Notes: generated by a model from the sequence alone, not told the origin. A stretch of 18,426 bases of DNA from Bacillota bacterium (GCA_023426005.1 JAFABO010000022.1:1-18426), one strand, 5' to 3'; numbered from the stretch's first letter, positions 7,501 to 14,337 are shown. Numbers and translations: made by a program.

Positions 7501-9734
7501 GTATCGGTTGATCCCGCTGCTACGGTAGCTGATCCCAGAAGTGTACCTCCCTGCAGGGAATCATATACTTTTACCACATCTCCTGCGGACAATCTTGTAA
7601 AGTAAACGGTGTCGGCTTTGCCTGCATTATTTGTTACGGTGATGTTGGAGGAATCCACATCAGTATAAATACTTTCTGCCTTAAAGTCAGTTTTTGTTCT
7701 CTTACTCTCAGATTTTCCGGTGCTGGTTACGGTTACATATACACTGCCGGCTGCGGTGCCAAGCTGTGGCACGCTTACCGTAACATCGGTCGCCGAGCTT
7801 GCTACGGTGGCGGTACCGATGATATTGCCCTGTGTAGGTGCGTTATAAATCCTTACAATATCTCCGGAGGTGAGGTTGCTTACATAAATAGTATCTGCTT
7901 TTCCAACATTGTTTGATATTGAAATATTGTTGATATTTGGCTCAGTCGAACTGCCTTCGGCGCTGTAGTCAATTTTTGTCCTGCCGCTTTCCTGGGCACC
8001 GGGCTGGGTGATTGTCAGATATACTGAACCTCCGGCAATACCAAGCTGTGAAATAGTCACTGTTGCGTCGGTTTTTGAGGTTGCTACCGTCGCAGAACCC
8101 AGAAGAGATCCCGAGGCAGGTGCATTGTAAACCTTAATTAAGGTACCTTCTGTTAAACCGGTTACATATATTGTGTCTGCCGCTCCCGAGTTATTGGTTA
8201 CAGTTACCGAGTTCGGATCCAGCGAATTGGATTTCGACTCTGCAGGGAAATCTGCTTTTTCTCTGGAACTCTCAAATTTTCCCGAGGTTGTGACCGATAC
8301 ATAAACTGAACCGCTATCAATCCCAAGCTGTGAAATTGATATGGTGACGTCGGTGGCCGATTTGGCAACTGTTGCGCTTCCCAGCAGATTTCCTGTGAAT
8401 TCTGCATCATACACCTTTACCACATCCCCGCTTGCAAGACCTGATACATACACCGTATCGGCTTTGCCCACATTGTTGGTTACAGTTATGTTTGAGAGTG
8501 CTATGCCGGCAGAAGAGCCTTCTTCAGAATAATTCACTGCAACCCTGCTGCTTTCATTTCTTCCGGCGTTGGTTATGGATACATATATGGTACCTTGCTT
8601 GGAACCCAGCTGAGGTATTGATACCGTGGCTTCATTTCCTGAGGAAGATACTGTTGCCTGGCCAAGCAAACTACCTTTGATGTCTTTATTGTATACCTTT
8701 ACAACATCACTTGGGGACAGGCCTGTAACATATACCGTGTCCGCTTTTCCCGAGTTGTTGGTAACGGTGATAAATCCTGAATTCGGCTTTTCAGAAGCCA
8801 GCTCACCTTCAAAATCGACCGGTACTGCCTCACTTTCAGCAAGCTCCTTGCTTGTGACGGTAATGTAGACTTTTCCTGCGGCAACTCCAAGCTGAGGCAC
8901 TGATATTGTTGCATCGTAGGCGGTTGAACCCACAGTTTTGGTTGCCAGGACCTTGCCGCTGTCGCTGTATACTTTTACGACATCCCCGCCGCTGAGGCCC
9001 GGAATATAAATGGTGTCGGCGCTTTTGACATTGTTGTTTATTACTATGTTGTCAGAGATGTCAGAGCTTAATGGTTCTGACATCGGCTCTGCAGCATACT
9101 TGACTTTGGTTCTTTCGCTTTCCCAGGAACCTTTGCTGGTAACTGTTACATATACAAAGTCCTCTCCGCTGCCAACCTGTTTTACAGTTATGGTAACATC
9201 AGAGCCGGAAGAGGAAACTGTTTTACTCCCTAACAGAATTCCGCCGGACTCCGCACTATAAACTTTAACAACATCTCTTGGGTTAAGTCCTGAGACATAA
9301 ATAATGTCTGATTTTTGAGCGTTATTTACTACTGTTACAGCTTTATCATCTATAGCAGGTGTACGTGGTTCTTCATCATAATCCGCTTTCGTTCTGCTGC
9401 TTTCGGTATTGTCTTCTTTTTCTATAACTGATACATATACACTTCCGGCAGCAGTACCAAGCTGTGGAATGCTGAATTTAATATCAGTTTTACTTTTTGA
9501 AACCGTCCCGTAGGTCAACACCTTGTCTCCGGTTAAAGAGGTGTAAACTTTGACTAACGAACCAGGCTTAAGTCCAAATATATAAATAATATCGGGTTTT
9601 CCTGTGAGGTTATTGGTTATGATTATACTTCCTTTCGAAGGGGCTGAAGACTGAGCAAATACATTGCCAACGTCAAGTGATATACTTGCCAGAACAAGAA
9701 AAATAATCATAAAAATAGAAAGAATTCGTTTCAT
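4569..9734 (-). CDS. Giant secreted protein of 18 tandem ~94-residue beta-type repeats
   Basis: 1721 residues. A signal peptide is clear: MKR, a hydrophobic core at about residues 4-20, and a likely cleavage after Val-Phe-Ala27. From residue 37 to the end the protein is 18 head-to-tail repeats. Twelve are exactly 94 residues, the others 86-97. Shared signatures of each unit: an opening (I/V)TVTNN, then ADT(I/V)YV.GL, GDVVKVY, LLGSATV, T(D/E)ATVSI.QLG, G.VYV(S/T)VT, ES.RTKADY, and an acidic S/P-rich linker. The alternating hydrophobic pattern suggests an immunoglobulin-like beta-sandwich per repeat (inference). I see no cysteine, one tryptophan, no LPXTG sorting motif, no SLH or dockerin module, and no catalytic domain. 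The stop falls right at the end of repeat 18. A surface or matrix structural or adhesive protein is likely; the function is unknown. The start has AAAGGAGA at 9745-9752 on its strand. Confidence 0.93.
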   Translation of the reverse strand: MKRILSIFMIIFLVLASISLDVGNVFAQSSAPSKGSIIITNNLTGKPDIIYIFGLKPGSLVKVYTSLTGDKVLTYGTVSKSKTDIKFSIPQLGTAAGSVYVSVIEKEDNTESSRTKADYDEEPRTPAIDDKAVTVVNNAQKSDIIYVSGLNPRDVVKVYSAESGGILLGSKTVSSSGSDVTITVKQVGSGEDFVYVTVTSKGSWESERTKVKYAAEPMSEPLSSDISDNIVINNNVKSADTIYIPGLSGGDVVKVYSDSGKVLATKTVGSTAYDATISVPQLGVAAGKVYITVTSKELAESEAVPVDFEGELASEKPNSGFITVTNNSGKADTVYVTGLSPSDVVKVYNKDIKGSLLGQATVSSSGNEATVSIPQLGSKQGTIYVSITNAGRNESSRVAVNYSEEGSSAGIALSNITVTNNVGKADTVYVSGLASGDVVKVYDAEFTGNLLGSATVAKSATDVTISISQLGIDSGSVYVSVTTSGKFESSREKADFPAESKSNSLDPNSVTVTNNSGAADTIYVTGLTEGTLIKVYNAPASGSLLGSATVATSKTDATVTISQLGIAGGSVYLTITQPGAQESGRTKIDYSAEGSSTEPNINNISISNNVGKADTIYVSNLTSGDIVRIYNAPTQGNIIGTATVASSATDVTVSVPQLGTAAGSVYVTVTSTGKSESKRTKTDFKAESIYTDVDSSNITVTNNAGKADTVYFTRLSAGDVVKVYDSLQGGTLLGSATVAAGSTDTTVSIPQLGKSAGSVFVTVSSTDQSESARKEVTYTGETSSADLSESQIVVTNNISGTPDTIYVSGLNPEDVIKAYSAQNQGILLGSATVPAAGTDATISVVQLGTAKGSVYITVTNSGKLESNRTKADYSDEGKSTGPDANSIIINNNSGTADTVRVTGLTAGDVVRVYSAETGGKLLGSATVTTYGSEATVTIDQLGTADGKVFVTVTGTNKAESKRIPADYDAEPVSGKLDSSRITVTNNAGSSDTVRVTGLTPGDVVKVYSLETGGNLLGSAAVSASSTEATVEIAQLGTAEGKVYVTVTSVNKAEGERTGAAYKGEEASAPPDPAKVSVANNYGIASTITVGGLKDNDAVSIYSAESGGTLLGKGTVATYNSEVTISVSQLSDAGGDVYITVTTPGKLESNRTKITYEEKTASTPPDASNVEIYNNVGFADTITVFGMEPNAIIKVYTQATGGNPVGTATVPAGSTEATISITQLGVNDGVVYISVTTKGKTESSRAAISYTKESASEPLAAGNVKITNNSGMSDTIVVTGLLAYDTIKIYNSETDGTRLATAVADENTLTATANISQLGTGAGKIYITVTNYGRSESARIGVEYEAESTAPLASNIFIVNNAGIADTITVKGLNDNDVVKVYDAASNGNLIGAATVPPGSSMATISVTQLTSTAGKVYVSVTNYGRAESSLTKAEYISETSTMAPYIGDIYIVNNVDINDTVTVYNLLSGDVVKVYDSAVGGNLLGNASVANNKTEATVSVEDLGSSAGTVYVSVITKGKTESVRTEASFVAESRSTAPYSGNIYITNNVTLSDIIQVSGLTAGDKVKVYDSESGGELLGSATASSGSDQVKITVNQLGESAGSVFVSVTSKGKTESKRTEAEYVSEQTTNEPFAGYISVSNNPTGTSDTVTVTNLNGGDIINIYSAAAGGSLLGSATVASGSTTGTIVISQLGTASGSVYVSVTSAGKAESNRTKADYLAE
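4572..9626 (-). repeat. 18 tandem ~282-bp coding repeats
   Basis: This stretch encodes residues 37-1721 of the secreted protein. Unit starts in residues: 37, 132, 229, 321, 415, 509, 603, 697, 791, 886, 980, 1074, 1168, 1262, 1354, 1448, 1542 and 1636. The repeats are well diverged at DNA level, with many third-position and amino acid differences, so the array is old rather than a recent slippage expansion. Repeats 1, 2 and 3 at the N-terminus are the most divergent. Repeats 4-8 share GKADT(V/I)YV-type openings, and repeats 12-17 share a TITV/TVTV-type second strand, hinting at block-wise duplication. Confidence 0.93.
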
Positions 9735-10077
9735 TACGTATTAGTCTCCTTTTCAGAAATTACTCTTTTGTAGATGAAAAAAGTCGGAATAGTAACATTT
9801 TCCTTAGTTATATCGGCAAAATACGGCTAATATATTAGGGGTAAAATTGCAAATGAAATATGTATTATAATGCAAGAGAATGTAAGAAAAGAAAAACTCC
9901 CAAATAATTTATAACAATATAATATAAAACATGAAAAAGGTGCTTGAAACTGGTCAGAAAACATTAATGGTGTGTTGTTGACGGTAAAAAAAATTGATGC
10001 TATAATTATTTCAAATATCGAATTTACAGCTTTTTCAAGTTTTTGATAGACCGAAAAGGGCAATTAAATAATTAATC
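9735..10077. promoter_or_regulatory. Divergent intergenic region between the repeat protein and the ilv T-box
   Basis: AT-rich, with no convincing gene; a 78-codon minus-strand frame here has no ribosome site and no recognisable product. It holds the ilv promoter (listed separately) near its right end. For the minus-strand gene, a TATAAT lies at 9864-9869 (reverse strand) but without a clear -35 partner, so that promoter is tentative. A 12-bp perfect palindrome CTAATATATTAG occurs at 9827-9838, between that possible -10 box and the start codon at 9734, and could be a regulator site. Confidence 0.45.
9978..10006 (+). promoter_or_regulatory. Sigma-A type promoter for the ilv T-box transcript
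   Basis: TTGACG at 9978-9983 and TATAAT at 10001-10006 are separated by 17 bp, with TGC just before the -10 box giving an extended -10. This is close to the vegetative consensus. Initiation would fall near 10013, about 65 bases before the first T-box stem I elements, which fits a T-box leader transcript. Confidence 0.85.
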
Positions 10078-10352
10078 GATGAAGGAAGTAAGATGTATTA
10101 ATTCGGTTCAGAGAGTCGGCGGATGGTGCGAGCTGATACGACAGGTACATGTATAACTCATTCCGGAGAACTGGTGCCAAAATGACATTTTACACGGTAG
10201 GCAGCAGCGGCGGCTACGATATAGCCCGGGCATAGGCGCACGCCGGATATGCCCGCTGAGAGTGCAGTCTTTGTTAGATTGCATTAAATCAGGGTGGTAC
10301 CACGGAGGAATTATCCCTCGTCCCTGCATATTGCAGAGCCGAGGGGTTTTTT
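10078..10352 (+). promoter_or_regulatory. T-box leader, specifier probably CTC (Leu)
   Basis: Transcription attenuator that senses uncharged tRNA. Visible parts, in order: stem I with the AGAGAG bulge and GGTGCGAGC region (10109-10133); a specifier region reading ATAACTCATTCCGGAG, giving CTC at 10157-10159; a stem III hairpin CGGGCATA/TATGCCCG with inner GGCG/CGCC (10227-10255); the T-box AGGGTGGTACCACGG (10291-10305); and an intrinsic terminator. The T in TGGT would pair with an A discriminator, as in tRNA-Leu. The antiterminator ACGGAGG...CCTCGT uses the same CCTCG bases that form the 5' arm of the terminator, so the two folds exclude each other. By analogy with the Leu-responsive ilv-leu leader of Bacillus subtilis, leucine starvation should raise expression of ilvB and the genes after it. 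The T-box is certain; the specifier register is inferred. Confidence 0.93.
10314..10352 (+). terminator. T-box regulated intrinsic terminator
   Basis: CCCTCG (10315-10320) pairs with CGAGGG (10340-10345), with an inner stem CTGCA/TGCAG (10324-10328 and 10332-10336), followed by six T residues at 10347-10352. It is the off-state of the T-box leader. Confidence 0.9.
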
Positions 10353-10489
10353 ATATCTAAATCTTATTTTAAAATTGCCATATAACATCATTCCGGGGTT
10401 TATTGGAAATCAAATATTGACACCGGACGGTGTGCCGGGAATAACTTTGGGTAATAATGAAAGAAGTATGAATAGAAGGAGGACCGGGA

Positions 10490-12115
10490 ATGAAGCTGAC
10501 AGGTGCACAGGCTATGGTAAAGGCATTGGAAATTGAAGGAATAAATATAATATTTGGTTATCCGGGTGCGGCAATCTGTCCATTTTATGACGCTCTGCTG
10601 GATTCAGAAATAACACATGTACTGACCAGGAACGAACAGGGTGCCGCTCATTCTGCCAGCGGGTTTGCAAGGGTTACGGGCAAGCCAGGTGTCTGCGTGG
10701 CAACCTCAGGGCCCGGGGCCACAAATCTGATAACGGGAATAGCTACCGCATATTCCGACTCCATACCCATGGTTGCTATTACAGGGCAGGTCTCCCTGGA
10801 ACTGATCGGAAGGGACGTTTTCCAGGAGGTTGATACAACGGGGGCAACAGCACCCTTCTGCAAGCATAACTATCTCGTAAAGGATGTGCGGGAGCTGCCG
10901 AGGATTATTAAAGAAGCCTTTCATATAGCTTCAACAGGAAGGCCCGGGCCGGTGGTAATAGATGTTCCGGTGGACATACAGTCACAAAAGCTGGATTTCA
11001 GCTATCCGGAAACAGTTGATATAAAAGGCTATAAACCAAAGCTCAAGGGACATCCCCAGCAGATAAAAAGAATTGCCGAAGCAATTTCAAAGGCCAAAAC
11101 ACCGGTTATTTGTGCTGGCGGCGGCGTTGTGACTGCAGAAGCCACCGAAATAATGACCTCTTTTGCTGAAAAGTGCGGCATACCGGTGGTAACAACACTT
11201 ATGGGAATAGGGTCCATACGGGGGGATCATCCGTTGAACCTGGGAATGCTGGGTTCTCATGGCGTGTTTGCCGCAAATTATGCAGTAAACAGAACGGATC
11301 TCCTCATACTGATAGGTGCCAGAGTAGGGGACCGCGCTCTGGGAACGGCTGAAAAAATTGCCGAGAGGGCTAAAATAATTCATATAGACATTGATCCTGC
11401 CGAGATTGGAAAAAATGTAAGCACTGCTATTCCTGTAGTAGGAGATGCAAAACTCATCCTGGAAGCTCTCAGCAGTGTGATACAACCCGGAGATACCTCC
11501 GATTGGGTGAAGGAAGTGGGGAGGGTCAAGGCCGAAAAGCTTGAGAAGCCCAAAGCCAACGACAAAAATACCGTCAATCCCAAGCTTGTAATAAGCTTGC
11601 TCTCAGAAAGACTCAAGGCTACGGCCATTCTGGCGACAGAGGTGGGGCAGCACCAGATATGGGCTGCAAATAATTTTAACGCTAAAAAGCCAGGAGCATT
11701 TATAACCTCCGGCGGCCTGGGAACAATGGGGTACGGCTTGCCGGCCGCAATAGGTGCAAAGCTGGGCAGCCCGGACAGTACGGTGGTTATAGTCGGCGGT
11801 GACGGCAGTTTCCAGATGTCAATGCCTGAACTGGGGACCATAAAGCAAAGTAAAATAGGCATCAAAATACTTATTTTGAATAATTCAAGACTTGGGATGG
11901 TGCGCGAGATACAGAAAAATAAATACAACAGGAGATACTCCCAGGTATTTATGAATGACAATCCTGATTTTGTAAAGCTGGCCGAAGCTTATGGCTTCCG
12001 GGCTGAAAGGATCACGGCTGATTCGCAGATAAACACGGCATTGGACAGATTTCTGGCAGATGACAGTACTTATTTGCTGGAGTGTATTATTGATCCTGAA
12101 GAGCCGACTATTTAG
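10490..12115 (+). CDS. ilvB: Acetolactate (acetohydroxyacid) synthase large subunit
   Basis: Thiamine diphosphate enzyme condensing two pyruvates to 2-acetolactate (valine/leucine branch) or pyruvate with 2-ketobutyrate to 2-aceto-2-hydroxybutyrate (isoleucine branch). It has 541 residues. In order: the N-terminal PYR domain with GYPGAAI and catalytic Glu49 in RNEQGA; the central FAD-binding domain (about 190-325) with GSHGVFAANYAV and GARVGDR; and the C-terminal PP domain with the ThDP/Mg motif beginning GDGSFQMSMPEL and ending near ILNN. The start follows AGGAGG at 10477-10482. At residues 470-475 the sequence is MVREIQ, where biosynthetic enzymes usually have MVRQWQ, so the substrate-selecting Trp (Trp464 of E. 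coli AHAS II) is Ile474. The gene lies downstream of a T-box terminator and is expected to be leucine-controlled. Its small subunit ilvN follows after an unusual 298-bp gap. Confidence 0.95.
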   Translation: MKLTGAQAMVKALEIEGINIIFGYPGAAICPFYDALLDSEITHVLTRNEQGAAHSASGFARVTGKPGVCVATSGPGATNLITGIATAYSDSIPMVAITGQVSLELIGRDVFQEVDTTGATAPFCKHNYLVKDVRELPRIIKEAFHIASTGRPGPVVIDVPVDIQSQKLDFSYPETVDIKGYKPKLKGHPQQIKRIAEAISKAKTPVICAGGGVVTAEATEIMTSFAEKCGIPVVTTLMGIGSIRGDHPLNLGMLGSHGVFAANYAVNRTDLLILIGARVGDRALGTAEKIAERAKIIHIDIDPAEIGKNVSTAIPVVGDAKLILEALSSVIQPGDTSDWVKEVGRVKAEKLEKPKANDKNTVNPKLVISLLSERLKATAILATEVGQHQIWAANNFNAKKPGAFITSGGLGTMGYGLPAAIGAKLGSPDSTVVIVGGDGSFQMSMPELGTIKQSKIGIKILILNNSRLGMVREIQKNKYNRRYSQVFMNDNPDFVKLAEAYGFRAERITADSQINTALDRFLADDSTYLLECIIDPEEPTI

Positions 12116-12413
12116 CGTATAGAATTTTCTTGGAGTATAGGAATTTATAAGTTCTGGAACAGTGATGAGGCACTTACAATACTGGGTTTGGATGTGTACA
12201 CCAGAAAATTCCGAATGGTAAATTTCTATACTCGGGGTTTGGAAAGGGGAATCCCCTTCCCGGTTTGGAGGGGGTGCTCAGGAGCGTAAGCTCCGTCGAA
12301 GGGGGGAGTAGTCCCCCATAGCGAACAAGATAATTTGCGTAGCATAGGCAGGGTTCCTAAGTGAGCGCGAAGCGGATTTGCGAAGCGAATTTCTTAATAA
12401 GGGAGGAATGAAG
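12116..12413 (+). other. Structured repeat-like insert between ilvB and ilvN
   Basis: No plausible gene. The left half has a 16-nt imperfect inverted repeat (12133-12148 with 12218-12233; fully paired in RNA if two G-U pairs are allowed) around 69 bp, and a second interleaved pair AATTTTCT/AGAAAATT (12123-12130 with 12203-12210). GTATAG followed by AT-rich sequence occurs twice, at 12117-12130 and 12135-12148. The right half is GC-rich with consecutive small hairpins: GGAA-A-GGGG/CCCCTTCC (12241-12260), GGAGC-GTAA-GCTCC with a GNRA-type loop (12281-12294), and GGGGG/CCCCC (12302-12317). It ends in a tandem 13-mer GCGAAGCGRATTT, 12 of 13 bases identical (12367-12392). None of the hairpins is followed by a T tract. 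It resembles an intergenic mobile or REP-like repeat, but that needs a genome search. ilvB and ilvN are usually adjacent. Confidence 0.6.
12367..12392 (+). repeat. Tandem 13-bp direct repeat upstream of ilvN
   Basis: GCGAAGCGGATTT (12367-12379) is followed directly by GCGAAGCGAATTT (12380-12392), differing at one base. It is part of the structured insert and ends nine bases before the ilvN ribosome binding site. Confidence 0.85.
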
Positions 12414-12923
12414 ATGGCAAAGCACACACTATCGGTATTGGTTGAAAACCGCTCGGGAGTTTTGTCCAGAGTAGCAGGCCTGTTCAGCAGGAGGGGCTTC
12501 AATATTGACAGCCTTGCGGTTGGAGTGACCGAAAACCCGGAGGTTTCAAGAATGACAATAGTTGTAAACGGTGATGAATATACTGTTGAACAGGTAAGCA
12601 AGCAATTGAACAAACTGATTGATGTCATAAAAATCAGAGAGCTGGAGAACACTGATTCGGTCAGCCGAGAACTTGCTTTGATAAAAGTTAATGCGACAGC
12701 GGCAACAAGGTCGGAAATTATACAGATAGTTGAGATATTCCGTGCAAAGATTGTTGATGTATCAAAAAACACGTTGACTGTGGAGATTTCGGGTTCTACC
12801 GACAAGGTGGAAGCTTTGGAGGATATGCTCAAGCAATTCGGAGTAAAGGAAATAGTCCGTACCGGAACAATTGCCATAGAAAGAGGAAATAAATATATAA
12901 AGGCCGGAAACACCGAAGAATAG
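12414..12923 (+). CDS. ilvN: Acetolactate synthase small (regulatory) subunit
   Basis: Regulatory subunit that activates IlvB and carries valine/leucine feedback inhibition. It has 169 residues, the usual length for the longer bacterial form. The N-terminal ACT domain (about residues 3-77) shows the canonical opening LSVLVENRSGVLSRVAGLFSRR then GFNIDSLAVG. The C-terminal ALS_ss_C domain (about 84-160) includes ELALIKVNA, a segment on regulating bound ligands (AKIVDVS) and LEDMLKQFGVKEIVRTGTIA. The ATG at 12414 was chosen because GGGAGG (12401-12406) is seven bases upstream. The in-frame ATG at 12408 lies only one base from the ribosome site, and an upstream TTG at 12378 lies inside the repeat insert. 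It is separated from ilvB by the structured insert but must act with it. Confidence 0.93.
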   Translation: MAKHTLSVLVENRSGVLSRVAGLFSRRGFNIDSLAVGVTENPEVSRMTIVVNGDEYTVEQVSKQLNKLIDVIKIRELENTDSVSRELALIKVNATAATRSEIIQIVEIFRAKIVDVSKNTLTVEISGSTDKVEALEDMLKQFGVKEIVRTGTIAIERGNKYIKAGNTEE

Positions 12924-13045
12924 TCAAAATCCTTACATGCCGGACAGAATTCTATAAGAGTTTGAATACTTCACCGGTATATGGGTTTAAAAATATAAAT
13001 GTTGCAGTTTTAGATTGTAATATAAAAACTAGGAGGTAAGTTAAA

Positions 13046-14041
13046 ATGGCAAGAATGTACTACGATAGCGACTGTAATTTGAAGTTACTGGAGGGTAAAA
13101 CCGTAGCAGTAATAGGATATGGAAGTCAGGGACACGCGCATGCGCAGAACCTTAAGGATAGCGGAGTTAATGTCATAGTGGGCCTGACTCCGGATTCGGC
13201 GAGAAGAAAGCAGGCAGAGGCCGACGGGTTAAAGGTTTATGATACTGCTGCTGCAGCTAAAATAGCCGATATCATAATGATTTTAATACCTGATGAAAAG
13301 CAGAAGGCAATGTACTATGAAAGTATTGCTCCAAACCTTGAAGAAGGAAATATACTTATGTTTGCCCACGGCTTCAACATCAATTTCAACCAGATCATAC
13401 CACCGGCGTATGTGGATGTTATAATGGCTGCTCCAAAGGGTCCGGGACATACTGTAAGAAGTCAGTACAGGGAAGGAAAAGGTGTTCCTGCATTGATTGC
13501 AATAGCCCAGGATGCGTCAGGCAAGGCAAAGGATTACGCCCTTGCTTATGCCGCAGGTATAGGAGCAGGAAGGGCAGGAATACTTGAGACTACCTTCAGA
13601 GAAGAGACAGAAACAGATTTGTTCGGTGAACAGGCCGTACTTTGCGGGGGAGTTACCGAGCTCATGAAGGCGGGTTTCGAAACACTTGTAAATGCCGGTT
13701 ATCAGCCTGAAATCGCTTACTTCGAATGTGTGCATGAAATGAAGCTCATAGTCGATCTTATAAATCAGGGCGGTTTTGCTGAAATGAGATATTCTATCAG
13801 TGACACAGCCGAGTATGGTGATTATGTCACAGGAAAGAGAATAATCACTGAGGAAACCAGAAAAGAAATGAAAAAAGTGCTCAAGGAAATCCAGGACGGA
13901 AAGTTTGCTACAAACTGGGTCACTGAAAACAATGCGGGCGGAAGGGCAAACTTTCTTGCCATGAGAAGGAATGAAGCGGAGCACCAGGTTGAAAAAGTAG
14001 GCGCAGAGCTCAGAAAGATGATGAGCTGGCTGAAGAAATAG
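13046..14041 (+). CDS. ilvC: Ketol-acid reductoisomerase (class I)
   Basis: Converts 2-acetolactate to 2,3-dihydroxyisovalerate (and the isoleucine-branch homologue) by Mg-dependent alkyl migration and NAD(P)H reduction. It has 331 residues, typical of the short class I enzymes. The N-terminal Rossmann domain has GYGSQGHAHAQNL (24-36). The C-terminal knotted domain carries the metal residues Asp191 and Glu195 in DLFGEQ, with Glu227 and Glu231 in YFECVHE, and the conserved His108 sits in FAHGF. The cofactor-selecting loop after the second beta strand reads GLTPDSARRKQ. It lacks the Arg and the second Ser/Thr common in NADPH enzymes but has two arginines and a lysine that could hold the phosphate, so coenzyme preference is open. 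The ATG follows AGGAGG (13031-13036). The 122-bp gap after ilvN shows no clear terminator. Confidence 0.96.
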   Translation: MARMYYDSDCNLKLLEGKTVAVIGYGSQGHAHAQNLKDSGVNVIVGLTPDSARRKQAEADGLKVYDTAAAAKIADIIMILIPDEKQKAMYYESIAPNLEEGNILMFAHGFNINFNQIIPPAYVDVIMAAPKGPGHTVRSQYREGKGVPALIAIAQDASGKAKDYALAYAAGIGAGRAGILETTFREETETDLFGEQAVLCGGVTELMKAGFETLVNAGYQPEIAYFECVHEMKLIVDLINQGGFAEMRYSISDTAEYGDYVTGKRIITEETRKEMKKVLKEIQDGKFATNWVTENNAGGRANFLAMRRNEAEHQVEKVGAELRKMMSWLKK

Positions 14042-14045
14042 ATAT

Positions 14046-14150
14046 ATATATAGATGGGAAAATTCCATTAAAGTTTTATGAGTCTTGTACTGTTGAAAAG
14101 AAAATCAAATGATGCGGCAAGTATACCAGTGCGGCATATATAGATGGGAA
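14046..14150 (+). repeat. Exact 15-bp direct repeat pair flanking a 75-bp spacer
   Basis: ATATATAGATGGGAA occurs at 14046-14060 and again at 14136-14150. It may mark a duplicated binding site or the edges of a small duplication or insertion downstream of ilvC. Confidence 0.8.
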
Positions 14151-14320
14151 GCTTAATTAAAAATAGATTATAAGCCTTTACTAATACAAGCACCTATTTT
14201 GTAAGCAATCCATTTATATATGTCTGTACAGAAGTACTTGCTGTATAAAGGTTTTAATGTTACAACAACAAGCTAATAAAAATTTACTTAATTTTAGACG
14301 TTTATGAATGTTAGAATGAA

Positions 14321-14337
14321 GGGAACTGAGTGTTCCC
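14321..14337 (+). promoter_or_regulatory. Hairpin just upstream of the leuA ribosome binding site
   Basis: GGGAAC (14321-14326), loop TGAGT, GTTCCC (14332-14337). The next three bases lead directly into AAGGAGGG (14341-14348). There is no T run after it, so it is not a terminator. It could influence leuA translation or mRNA stability; that role is inferred from position only. Confidence 0.4.

Noticed and set aside
4591..9261. Several open frames of 60-110 codons on the plus strand opposite the giant repeat gene
   Set aside because: They recur with the repeat unit and read as antisense of the repetitive coding sequence. None has a convincing ribosome site or domain.
9827..10063. 78-codon minus-strand frame between the repeat protein and the T-box
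   Set aside because: It runs across the near-consensus ilv promoter, lacks a Shine-Dalgarno sequence and has no recognisable motif.
10417..10433. TTGACA and a small ACACC/GGTGT stem between the T-box and ilvB as a second promoter or operator
   Set aside because: No matching -10 box at suitable spacing, and the stem is only five base pairs.
11380..11961. 193-codon minus-strand frame inside ilvB
   Set aside because: Antisense shadow of a certain IlvB; no ribosome site.
12241..12317. Intrinsic terminators between ilvB and ilvN
   Set aside because: The GC-rich hairpins lack a following T tract, and ilvN has to be expressed with ilvB.
12278..12913. 211-codon minus-strand frame over ilvN
   Set aside because: Antisense shadow of a clear ilvN with normal start and motifs; its protein is hydrophobic, serine-rich and unlike any family.
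13517..14068. 183-codon minus-strand frame over the end of ilvC
   Set aside because: Antisense shadow of ilvC; composition is not protein-like and no homology is recognised.
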